From Aldehydirespirator sp965220345 (GTDB lineage: Bacteria > Actinomycetota > Acidimicrobiia > Acidimicrobiales > Aldehydirespiratoraceae), in the NCBI GenBank assembly GCA_965220345.1, contig OZ244822.1, positions 372,001 to 436,000 on the forward strand: a stretch of 64,000 nt of DNA, given 5' to 3'. The translations under genes were made by a program, and so were the position numbers. Shown one piece after another: positions 23,683 through 30,290 of the stretch. Position 1 is the stretch's first letter; each line of letters begins with the position of its first letter. The notes under the pieces are model-generated. The model was not told the origin of the DNA, made no database searches, and saw only the letters and a list, made by a program, of their open reading frames with translations.

Positions 23683-24342
23683 ATGAAGCAGCGAAACTAC
23701 GACGTTCTCCTCTTGGATTTTGGTGGCGTGTGCCTCCTCAATCCGGTGGAGTTGCACCATGTCACCGAGAAGCGGCTTGGACTTCTACCGGGAACCTTGA
23801 AATGGATGGGGCCTCTTGATCCCGGCACCGATCCAGCCTGGCAAGCAATGGTCGCGGGCAAGGGCATGACCGAACGCGAGTATTGGGCTGAGCGCGCCGC
23901 CGAGGTCGGGAAATTGGCGGGCATTGCACTGTCGCTAACTGACTACATGCGGCTGATGTATGAGCCTGCGCGTTCTGAGCTGGTTCGTCCGCAAGCGGTA
24001 GCTGTGGCAAATCGTGCCCGCGCTGCTGGCTTGGGGGTATCAATCCTGTCAAATGACTTGCGCGCTTTTCATGGGTCGCAGTGGGAGCGCGGCATCAAGT
24101 TCCTCCAAGAAGTTGACCACATCATCGATTGCTCCGAGACGAACATTCTCAAGCCTGATCCGCGGGCATACGAGCGAGCTATTGAGATCATCTCAGCTTC
24201 GCCCGAAAGAGTGCTGTTCATCGATGACCAGCCACGCAACGTTGAGGGCGCTATCGCTGCTGGACTTGACGGTAGATGGTTCGACATAGCCAAAGCGGCT
24301 CAGTCTTGGTGCAAGATCGCCGACACACTCGAACTCAAATGA
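23683..24342 (+). CDS. HAD superfamily hydrolase (full-length, with cap)
   Basis: The 219-residue protein has the HAD motifs: I in VLLLDFGGVC (nucleophile Asp, with Gly at the position of the second Asp, as in YihX-type enzymes), II in VSILSND, III in ILKPDPRAY, and IV in VLFIDDQPRNVEGA. The region between motifs I and II (about 110 residues) holds a helical cap. It would hydrolyse a phosphate ester or a carbon-halogen bond in the cytosol. Its place beside the IclR sites and opposite the dikinase operon makes a sugar- or aryl-phosphate phosphatase plausible, but the substrate is unknown. Confidence 0.78.
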   Translation: MKQRNYDVLLLDFGGVCLLNPVELHHVTEKRLGLLPGTLKWMGPLDPGTDPAWQAMVAGKGMTEREYWAERAAEVGKLAGIALSLTDYMRLMYEPARSELVRPQAVAVANRARAAGLGVSILSNDLRAFHGSQWERGIKFLQEVDHIIDCSETNILKPDPRAYERAIEIISASPERVLFIDDQPRNVEGAIAAGLDGRWFDIAKAAQSWCKIADTLELK

Positions 24343-24443
24343 TCTGTGTTGCTGAACTATCCGTCTGAACCATCCGAACCGTCCGGCGGACAGCCACCAC
24401 ATCAGTCCATCACCACAAGTACCGTCGCTGCAAGGAGAATCTC

Positions 24444-25241
24444 ATGACAGCAGCCACCACGATTGACTCTGCCACGGTTGACATGATCGCTCAAGAACTG
24501 CGCCGGGCCGAACTTGACCGCGGTTGGTGTGAACTCCCGTCCGCGAGGATCACAGGCTTGACATGGGCCGACTCCAGAGCAATCGCCCGAAAGCGAGATG
24601 CCTTGCGCCTTGCTGACGGTGACACCATGATCGGCTACAAGCTCGGGTGGACATCCAAAGCGATGCGAGAAGCCCTCAACATTGCTCGACCGAACTGGGG
24701 AACCCTCTGGCAGTCACAGCTGATAGATGGGAACCTTGACGTAAGCCGACTCCGCCATCCGAAAGCTGAACCCGAGATTGTTTTCGTTGCAGGCGAGCCG
24801 ATTGAGGGTGCCTCTGTGACCGCTCAAGACGTAATCTCACTGGCCTCTGGTTGGGCGCTGGGCATTGAGGTGGTGGATCCGCGGTTTGCGTCTTATGAAT
24901 TCACCTGGCTTGACAACACTGCCGACAACTCGTCGGCGAGCCGAGTAGTCATCGGCAACACAACCATTGACGGCCTGACCGACCCACAAGACCTTGCTGA
25001 AGTGTCCATTGAGTATTCTGACGGAACCGTCACGCGGCACGGGCCTGGGAGTGCGGCAATGGGCTCACCAGCGGAGGCGGTGGCTTGGCTCGCCCGATCA
25101 CTCGTGCAGGAGGGCGAACGCATCGAAAGCGGCCAACGTGTGTTCACGGGCGGTTTGACCGCTCCTTTCGATGTCACCGTCGGAGGCCTTTACACAGTCA
25201 GATCCCTCCAGTTGGGCGAGGTCCGACTGCTCACATCCTGA
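24444..25241 (+). CDS. Third 2-keto-4-pentenoate hydratase / oxalocrotonate decarboxylase paralog
   Basis: The 265-residue protein of the same fold as the two operon paralogs has MIGYKLGWTSKAMREALNI, HPKAEPEIVFVAGEPI and GIEVVDPRFASYEF. AAGGAGAA precedes the ATG at good spacing. It lies on the plus strand after the first HAD gene and probably shares its control. It may act on a different ring-cleavage product from the operon enzymes or be a redundant copy; hydratase versus decarboxylase cannot be decided from sequence. Confidence 0.85.
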   Translation: MTAATTIDSATVDMIAQELRRAELDRGWCELPSARITGLTWADSRAIARKRDALRLADGDTMIGYKLGWTSKAMREALNIARPNWGTLWQSQLIDGNLDVSRLRHPKAEPEIVFVAGEPIEGASVTAQDVISLASGWALGIEVVDPRFASYEFTWLDNTADNSSASRVVIGNTTIDGLTDPQDLAEVSIEYSDGTVTRHGPGSAAMGSPAEAVAWLARSLVQEGERIESGQRVFTGGLTAPFDVTVGGLYTVRSLQLGEVRLLTS

Positions 25242-25285
25242 CAACGGTTGACGGACCTGCCAACGCTTTTAGGGCAGTTTGAGTC

Positions 25286-25789
25286 TTAGGACAGTTTGAG
25301 TCGCTGCGCTATCTCGTCCCAGCAGCCCGCAGCACGATCGGTATCGAATAGCAGCACCTCCATGCCGACAGCACGAGCCCCAGCGACATTGTCGGGCTCA
25401 TCATCAACGAAGAGAACCTGCTCGGCTGAGCTGCCGGTCACCATGAGCACTCGTTGATAAGCCCGTCGATCTGGCTTCAGCACACCGTTGTCTGAGCAGG
25501 CGATGATGTGATCAACTGAGGCCAAAAGTTCCACCGAGTCTGCCCACTTTGGGTTGATCTCGTTGCTGAGGATCGCGACACAGATACCGGCTGCTTTTGC
25601 CTGAGTCACGACCGAGCGGCACTCTGGGCGCATGACTTCGCGCGGCGCTGACAGCGAAGAGCCGCCATCTTGGCGCTGCGCGGCAACGAACTCGCTGGGG
25701 CTTGGGGTGCAAACTCCTCCGTAGTCCAACAGCAGCACCCGGATATCGCTGTTGGTCCCAGACCGACCGCCGGACTCACTGTGAGTCAT
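25286..25789 (-). CDS. HAD superfamily hydrolase, short cap-less form
   Basis: The 167-residue product shares motifs with the HAD protein at 23683: VLLLDYGGVC, VAILSNE, VLKPDRRAY and VLFVDDEPDNVAGA. The segment between motifs I and II is only about 55 residues, roughly half of that in the longer protein, so most of the cap is missing. The start is the ATG at 25789; earlier in-frame starts would run back through the upstream antitoxin gene. It may act on a large or exposed phosphate substrate or be a degraded duplicate. It converges on the third hydratase gene. Confidence 0.7.
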   Translation of the reverse strand: MTHSESGGRSGTNSDIRVLLLDYGGVCTPSPSEFVAAQRQDGGSSLSAPREVMRPECRSVVTQAKAAGICVAILSNEINPKWADSVELLASVDHIIACSDNGVLKPDRRAYQRVLMVTGSSAEQVLFVDDEPDNVAGARAVGMEVLLFDTDRAAGCWDEIAQRLKLS

Positions 25790-26045
25790 CGGATCGAACC
25801 GGGTCATGCTCACCGCGCAGATGTGCATAGCCATCAGCGTGCCATTCCACATCAATGGGCTCAATGATGTCACCGATGATATTGAGCTCTCCCTTATCTA
25901 TGCCAAAAAGGCTTTTAGGTCTTTCGATGTGCGGCACTAGGCGCGACACTGGCCGTCCGTTCTTGGTTATGACGATTTCCTGACCAGTTTCGGCCACTTC
26001 ATCCATGAGTTTGAGGCATTTAGCTTTGAACTCTGATGCTTTCAT
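25776..26045 (-). CDS. Phd/YefM-type antitoxin without adjacent toxin
   Basis: About 89 residues beginning MKASEFKAKCLKLMDEVAET and TGQEIVITKNGRPVSRLVPH, the standard Phd/YefM DNA-binding fold of type II antitoxins. A GTG two codons upstream is an alternative start. The C-terminal half, which would bind a toxin, is long, but the next gene downstream is a HAD hydrolase overlapping by 14 bases, and no PIN, Doc or RelE gene is adjacent. It is therefore an orphan antitoxin or regulator. Confidence 0.75.
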   Translation of the reverse strand: MKASEFKAKCLKLMDEVAETGQEIVITKNGRPVSRLVPHIERPKSLFGIDKGELNIIGDIIEPIDVEWHADGYAHLRGEHDPVRSDDSQ

Positions 26046-26118
26046 GGTCACTATGTCAGCCGATGCCCTGAGGTCATCTCTGTCCAGTATGTGCCCCCGT
26101 CGGAACCATTGATATCCC

Positions 26119-26136
26119 TAGTCAGTGATGTGACTA
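26119..26136. promoter_or_regulatory. Inverted repeat upstream of the Phd-type antitoxin gene
   Basis: TAGTCA and TGACTA form a perfect six-base inverted repeat with a six-base centre (GTGATG), about 75 bases before the antitoxin start. Antitoxins of this family usually bind palindromes in their own promoter, so this is a candidate operator. Otherwise the 26046-26271 gap shows no gene. Confidence 0.4.
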
Positions 26137-26271
26137 TAGGCATGACCATGGTAACAAAGGGATGTGAAAGTGGAGCAAAACCGGCCAGTTGAGTTCCGTC
26201 CAGCAACGCAACTTAGGTTTGGGGCACCATGAGGGGGAACTATCTTCAACGCCCGATACTGGCATTGGGCA

Positions 26272-26589
26272 TTAGCAGTCCAAAGCTGCTCGGAGAGCCG
26301 CGCAGGCCTCGGCTAAACGCACCGGACCCAAGGTGCAGATTAGAGCGACCAGATTCGCCTTAGGGACGACCCGCATATTGTCGAAGCTCACTGCACAGGC
26401 TGTTGGCATTCCGTCATCGGGACCAAGCGGCAACTCGGTGGGAATACCTCTGACTGTCCGAGTGACTGGAGCTGCGAGGACGCTGTTGAGCACTGGTATG
26501 GCAGCAGGCCGACTCATAACAAGAAACGGACGCCAGCCAATGTCTTCCATCTCGGTCCACCACACTTGACCGCGACGAGGCTCCTTCAC
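26272..26589 (-). CDS. MazF/PemK-type endoribonuclease toxin
   Basis: The 105-residue protein RRGQVWWTEMEDIGWRPFLVMSR...VLAAPVTRTVRGIPTELPL is a clear MazF-like mRNA interferase. Such toxins cut RNA at short motifs when the antitoxin is lost. Start is GTG: the codon at 26589 shares GTGA with the antitoxin stop, and another GTG lies just before it. Length is typical. It forms one operon with the upstream antitoxin. Confidence 0.88.
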   Translation of the reverse strand: MKEPRRGQVWWTEMEDIGWRPFLVMSRPAAIPVLNSVLAAPVTRTVRGIPTELPLGPDDGMPTACAVSFDNMRVVPKANLVALICTLGPVRLAEACAALRAALDC

Positions 26590-26840
26590 CACGGTTCTTC
26601 AAGGATCGCGTCGCGCAACGATGCAAGCGCGGCTTGGCTCTCAGCATCTGTCGGTGGCGTGCGCTTGTAGCCGTCGGCTATAGCACGGTCGGTATTGCGT
26701 CTATGTTCAAGTTCAGCTACAGCTTCAATGCCAGCACGAACGACCGCAGCTCGACTCTTATATGCGCCACTTTCGACAAGGTTGTCAAGGCTTGCTAGCA
26801 ATTCCGCTGGCAATCGGACAGCAACCTGCTGGGTGGACAT
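26586..26840 (-). CDS. Ribbon-helix-helix antitoxin of the MazF pair
   Basis: The 84-residue protein begins STQQVAVRLPAELLASLDNL and continues GAYKSRAAVVRAGIEAV, a CopG/MetJ-type ribbon-helix-helix DNA-binding fold like that of actinobacterial MazE-type antitoxins. The C-terminal acidic tail (LASLRDAILEEPW) would neutralise MazF. The ATG at 26840 lies 11 bases from a palindrome that is probably its operator, and its stop overlaps the toxin start. Confidence 0.85.
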   Translation of the reverse strand: MSTQQVAVRLPAELLASLDNLVESGAYKSRAAVVRAGIEAVAELEHRRNTDRAIADGYKRTPPTDAESQAALASLRDAILEEPW

Positions 26841-26850
26841 AGCCGCAATC

Positions 26851-26877
26851 TACCAATCTGGTATACAAATCGGTACC
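26851..26877. promoter_or_regulatory. Operator/promoter region of the MazEF-like operon
   Basis: TACCAATCTGGTA (26851-26863) is a perfect five-base inverted repeat with a three-base centre. It is followed by GTATAC and GGTACC palindromes up to 26877. Stacked palindromes just upstream of an RHH antitoxin are the usual autoregulation sites. Confidence 0.6.
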
Positions 26878-27001
26878 GCTGCAATCTTGCGTTGTCGTGA
26901 TGGCTGCGGCTCTAGGTGTCGGTCCGCGTGAGGTTGCTAGCTCAAAGCCACTTAACGCAGGGGCAGGCCTGTCAAACCCGACGGCTGGCTAGACTGAGCT
27001 T

Positions 27002-27400
27002 GTGACTAGCGGCAACGTCTCGAGTTCTCAACCCGAGTTGTTCACCAACGAATGGGTCAACTGGCTTGATGGCAAATTGTCAGGATGCAACGTTGGTGAA
27101 AGCGTTGACCTAGTTCTGCAATATCGGGTGACCAACGATGACGGTTCGCTTTTCGGCTGGCATGTACACGTAAAGAATGGCCGTATCTCGGCATGTTCAG
27201 CCCAAACGGACGAAACTCTTGTTGAGCCACATGTGACCTTCACTTCAGATCGTGAAACAGCCCGCGCGATCGCCGTCGAAGGCGCATCCGCTCAACGAGC
27301 CTTTGCTAAGGGGCGGCTGCAACTCAGCGGCGATCCGCTAATGCTGCTACAAGCACGCCAAGCACTAGAAGCCATCAGCAAAGCCCTACGCGAACCTTAA
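27002..27400 (+). CDS. SCP-2 sterol-carrier-like protein
   Basis: This 132-residue single-domain protein starts at GTG. FGWHVHVKNGRISACSAQTD and VTFTSDRETARAIAVEG..AQRAFAKGRLQLSGDP match the SCP-2 fold, which binds hydrophobic ligands such as sterols or acyl-CoA. The last 31 codons with the stop are repeated exactly at 28241-28334 on the far side of the VapBC-like module, suggesting that the module arrived at the 3' end of this gene and regenerated it. Confidence 0.8.
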   Translation: MTSGNVSSSQPELFTNEWVNWLDGKLSGCNVGESVDLVLQYRVTNDDGSLFGWHVHVKNGRISACSAQTDETLVEPHVTFTSDRETARAIAVEGASAQRAFAKGRLQLSGDPLMLLQARQALEAISKALREP

Positions 27401-27402
27401 GG
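27309..27402 (+). repeat. 94-bp direct repeat, copy 1 (3' end of SCP-2 gene)
   Basis: Identical to 28241-28334 at every base (offset 932). This copy forms the functional 3' end of the SCP-2 gene, including TAA at 27398-27400. It could be the left attachment or duplication boundary of the intervening toxin-antitoxin segment. Confidence 0.9.
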
Positions 27403-27422
27403 TATGTCCCGACCCCTGACCT

Positions 27423-27445
27423 GCCAACTTCACGGCAGAGTTGGC
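27423..27445. terminator. Hairpin between converging SCP-2 and PIN toxin genes
   Basis: GCCAACT and AGTTGGC form a perfect seven-base stem with a nine-base loop at the convergent gene ends. There is no long T run, so termination is only a possibility. Confidence 0.35.
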
Positions 27446-27861
27446 GGTTCTATCGTAAGTCCCTCAGCCACGACCCCGTCGTATAAACGGCGATCCCACA
27501 CCGCCACCACCGGGTCGGTCGCTCGAATAGCCAAAGCGCTGGCGAGATGTATGGCATCAGCGCCACTAAGGCTATGAACCCGGGCCAAGCGGCCAGCAGA
27601 TCGCTCTACGACACTTGTGAGTTCCACCGGCCGGATGACTGTCCACAATTCGTCCCAATGCCTGCTGCATGACAACCATGTGTCTGCATCCAAGTCCCCA
27701 TTGCGGTTCGCTGCAGCCAGAGCTGCACACACCTCTGGATAAGCGATTCGACTTGACACTGCCGCATCGCAGCCGTCCCACAGAGCCGCAGCGATGTCAC
27801 TACCGGGTTCTTCGACTAACAGTTTCACGAGGGCGCTGGCATCAAAGTAGACGACAGTCAC
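27430..27861 (-). CDS. VapC-type PIN-domain toxin
   Basis: A 143-residue PIN nuclease: VVYFDASALVKLLVEEPG has the first catalytic Asp, YPEVCAALAAA the Glu, and LSGADAIHLASALAI the next acidic pair. These usually cleave tRNA or rRNA. It starts at GTG three bases after the antitoxin stop. The pair lies between perfect 94-bp direct repeats, so it may be a recent insertion. Confidence 0.9.
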   Translation of the reverse strand: MTVVYFDASALVKLLVEEPGSDIAAALWDGCDAAVSSRIAYPEVCAALAAANRNGDLDADTWLSCSRHWDELWTVIRPVELTSVVERSAGRLARVHSLSGADAIHLASALAIRATDPVVAVWDRRLYDGVVAEGLTIEPPTLP

Positions 27862-27864
27862 TGA

Positions 27865-28128
27865 TCAGCGTCGATGCTCGGTGATCAGTTCTGAGACTAG
27901 CCGTCGCGGCTGCGGGCGCTCATAGCCGCTCTCTCGGGGGAGATCCTGGCTTGCGGGACGAGCAATCACCCCAGCCTCAGTGAGTGCCTCAATAGTGGAG
28001 GCAGAATCGACACCGATTATTCGGGCCACCGGGACACCGCTCTCGGTGACGATCACCTCATCACCCTTACGTGCTCTGTCAAGCCAATGGCTCAACTCGG
28101 CGCGCAAGTCGGTCACGGCAACGTTCAC
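27865..28128 (-). CDS. Phd/YefM-type antitoxin paired with VapC
   Basis: The 87-residue protein NVAVTDLRAELSHWLDRARKG..VIVTESGVPVARIIGVD is a Phd/YefM-fold antitoxin. Start is GTG at 28128. The charged C-terminal tail (YERPQPRRLVSELITEHRR) would occupy the PIN toxin active site. It is the first gene of the two-gene module. Confidence 0.88.
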   Translation of the reverse strand: MNVAVTDLRAELSHWLDRARKGDEVIVTESGVPVARIIGVDSASTIEALTEAGVIARPASQDLPRESGYERPQPRRLVSELITEHRR

Positions 28129-28240
28129 GCCCTAAGCGTAACACTTCTCAAAGTTTGAGATTGCTAGGTTTTGGAGGCTTACGATTAGCTTCTGTGGGTT
28201 TTGGTAACTCGGAAGCTGGGAATCAGGGGACCTTCGATTG

Positions 28241-28334
28241 AGGGGCGGCTGCAACTCAGCGGCGATCCGCTAATGCTGCTACAAGCACGCCAAGCACTAG
28301 AAGCCATCAGCAAAGCCCTACGCGAACCTTAAGG
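28241..28334 (+). repeat. 94-bp direct repeat, copy 2 (orphan SCP-2 3' end)
   Basis: Exact copy of 27309-27402 with no start codon or upstream part of the gene. It ends four bases before the glycosylase stop. It marks the right border of the segment carrying the VapBC-like module. Confidence 0.9.
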
Positions 28335-28337
28335 GGG

Positions 28338-29198
28338 CTATTTCAAGAAGCGGCTGGTGGTGTTGTCGGCTAGCACCTTGCCACCTGTCTGGCAGGTCGG
28401 GCAGTAAGTCACCCGATAGCGGCGATACTCAACAGCACGAACCTGGTCGTCACAGTTCGGGCACTGCTGCCCCACCCGGTGATGCACATCGTTGGGGCGG
28501 TTCTTTGAGCGACCCATGTCCTTGAGTTCGCGTTCGGCTGCTAGGCCACGCTCAATGGAGGCTGTGATGGCTTGATGAAGCCGATCAACCGACTCGTCGT
28601 CAAGGCGTGACGCGTTAGCGAACGGCGAGATCTTGGCCGAATGCAATATTTCGTTGGCAAGCAGCCTGCCAATACCAGCCAAATGAGACTGATCCCTCAA
28701 AAAGCCATGTAATCGCTCACTCGCAGCGCTTAGCCGATGCGCTAGTTCGTCACGGCTGATTGAGTCCGCATCAGGGCCGAGTCGTGCCAGCGGCTCGCAG
28801 CCCTCGGGTTCGCCAGCGATCAGCCAAACCCCGGCACGGCGCTCTTTGCCAGCTTCGGTAAGCAGCAAAGCCGACGAGTCAGCGAACCTCCAGCGAGCCA
28901 TCCCGCCACGGGGTTTGAGTGTTTGCGCAGTGTCGGCACGCAAACGGCCTGCCTGCATCAAATGCACCACGAAAACCAGACCAGACCCGGCATCGTCGAC
29001 ACCCGTTCCGAAGCGCAGCAACAAATATTTGCCACGATGACCGATGCCGTTAAGCGTCTCCCCCGCGACCGCAGACGGTCGAGGATCAAAAGTCTTGAGC
29101 GCAGCCGGGTGAAGTGGCTCGAAACGCTTCAGCGACACCCCTGCGAAGGCCGCCGAGAGCCGCTCAGCATGAGCGATGATCTCAGGTAGCTCGGGCAC
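28338..29198 (-). CDS. Fpg/Nei family DNA glycosylase/AP lyase
   Basis: The protein of 286 residues starts GTG-encoded MPELPEI, giving the catalytic Pro2 and Glu3 of this family. A helix-two-turn-helix (LAGIGRLLANEILHSAKISPF) and a C-terminal zinc finger (CPNC...CPTCQTGGKVL) follow. It excises oxidised bases such as 8-oxoguanine or oxidised pyrimidines. The zinc-finger spacing and GRLLANEIL resemble the mycobacterial Nei/Fpg-like group more than classic MutM. It is a monocistronic gene as far as can be seen. Confidence 0.9.
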   Translation of the reverse strand: MPELPEIIAHAERLSAAFAGVSLKRFEPLHPAALKTFDPRPSAVAGETLNGIGHRGKYLLLRFGTGVDDAGSGLVFVVHLMQAGRLRADTAQTLKPRGGMARWRFADSSALLLTEAGKERRAGVWLIAGEPEGCEPLARLGPDADSISRDELAHRLSAASERLHGFLRDQSHLAGIGRLLANEILHSAKISPFANASRLDDESVDRLHQAITASIERGLAAERELKDMGRSKNRPNDVHHRVGQQCPNCDDQVRAVEYRRYRVTYCPTCQTGGKVLADNTTSRFLK

Positions 29199-29295
29199 GG
29201 CGATACTGTGCTGTTGGGCGATACTGTGCTAACTGCAGTGCAACGCTATTGGGCGATACTGTGCTGATGGGCTATGCAGTGCTGTTGGGCTGTTG
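29199..29295. repeat. Short direct repeats upstream of the glycosylase gene
   Basis: GGGCGATACTGTGCT occurs at about 29216 and 29251, the core GCGATACTGTGCT also starts at 29200, and a weaker relative (GGGCTATGCAGTGCTG) follows. The array fills the gap between the mdh stop and the glycosylase start. A regulatory or slippage origin cannot be distinguished. Confidence 0.7.
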
Positions 29296-29298
29296 AAA

Positions 29299-30285
29299 CT
29301 AGATCAAGCCCAGCGCAGTAACCGTGTCACGCTCGTTGATTAGTTCAGCCACCGAAGCATCAATACGCGCCCGCGAAAAGTCATCGATCTCAAGATCAGA
29401 GACGATCTCATAAGCCCCGTCAGAGCATCTCACTGGAAACGACGAGATCAACCCTTCGGGCACGCCGTAGCTGCCATCAGATGACACCGCCATCGAAACC
29501 CAGTCACCATCGGGGGTGCCTGAGATCCAGTCACGCACATGATCAACGGCTGCGCTTGCCGCAGAAGCAGCCGACGAGGCCCCACGAGCCTCGATAATGG
29601 CTGCGCCGCGCTGCTGCACAGTCGGAATAAAGGTTTCTTCCAGCCAGTCGTGGTCGTTCACCAACTGAGCCGCGTTAGCGCCATTGACTCGACAGTGAAA
29701 CAAGTCGGGATACTGGGTAGCGGAATGATTGCCCCAGATCGTCATCTGAGTAATGTCACCGACATCAGCGCCAACACGAGCCGCTAGCTGAGCTTTAGCT
29801 CGGTTGTGATCAAGGCGGGTCATGGCAGTAAAACGCTCAGTCGCGACTCCTGATGCGTTATTCATAGCGATCAGACAGTTGGTGTTGGCCGGGTTGCCCA
29901 CCACCAGCACTCTCACATCCGCAGCCGCCCGAGCAGCCAGAGCTCGGCCTTGCACAGTGAAAATAGCACCGTTGGCTTCCAGTAGATCCTTGCGTTCCAT
30001 GCCTTTGCTTCGGGGCCGTGACCCGACCAACAGCGCGATCTGCGTAGCATCAAACGCCTCATCAGGGTTGTCGGTTATCACCACATCAGACAGCAACTCG
30101 AAAGCGCAGTCGTCAAGTTCCATTGCCACACCCCGCAAAGCATCCATTGCGCCCGGGATTTCCAGCAGTTGCAGAATCACTGGCTGCTGAGGCCCCAGCA
30201 TTGATCCTGAAGCGATACGGAACAACAGGCTGTAGCCGATCTGTCCGGCAGCGCCGGTGACGGTGACTCGAATGGGATCATTCAT
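29299..30285 (-). CDS. mdh: Malate dehydrogenase (NAD-dependent)
   Basis: The 328-residue TCA-cycle enzyme oxidises malate to oxaloacetate. TVTGAAGQIGYSLLFRIASG is the dinucleotide-binding motif, VLVVGNPANTNCLIA follows, and MTRLDHNRAKAQLA and IWGNHSATQYPD contain the catalytic Asp-His pair of the cytosolic-type MDH group. Start is the ATG at 30285 with GGTGAT upstream; a longer reading enters the ABC exporter gene. An Ala/Ser-rich insertion (SSAASAASAA) is a minor oddity. Confidence 0.95.
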   Translation of the reverse strand: MNDPIRVTVTGAAGQIGYSLLFRIASGSMLGPQQPVILQLLEIPGAMDALRGVAMELDDCAFELLSDVVITDNPDEAFDATQIALLVGSRPRSKGMERKDLLEANGAIFTVQGRALAARAAADVRVLVVGNPANTNCLIAMNNASGVATERFTAMTRLDHNRAKAQLAARVGADVGDITQMTIWGNHSATQYPDLFHCRVNGANAAQLVNDHDWLEETFIPTVQQRGAAIIEARGASSAASAASAAVDHVRDWISGTPDGDWVSMAVSSDGSYGVPEGLISSFPVRCSDGAYEIVSDLEIDDFSRARIDASVAELINERDTVTALGLI

Positions 30286-30290
30286 GCAGA

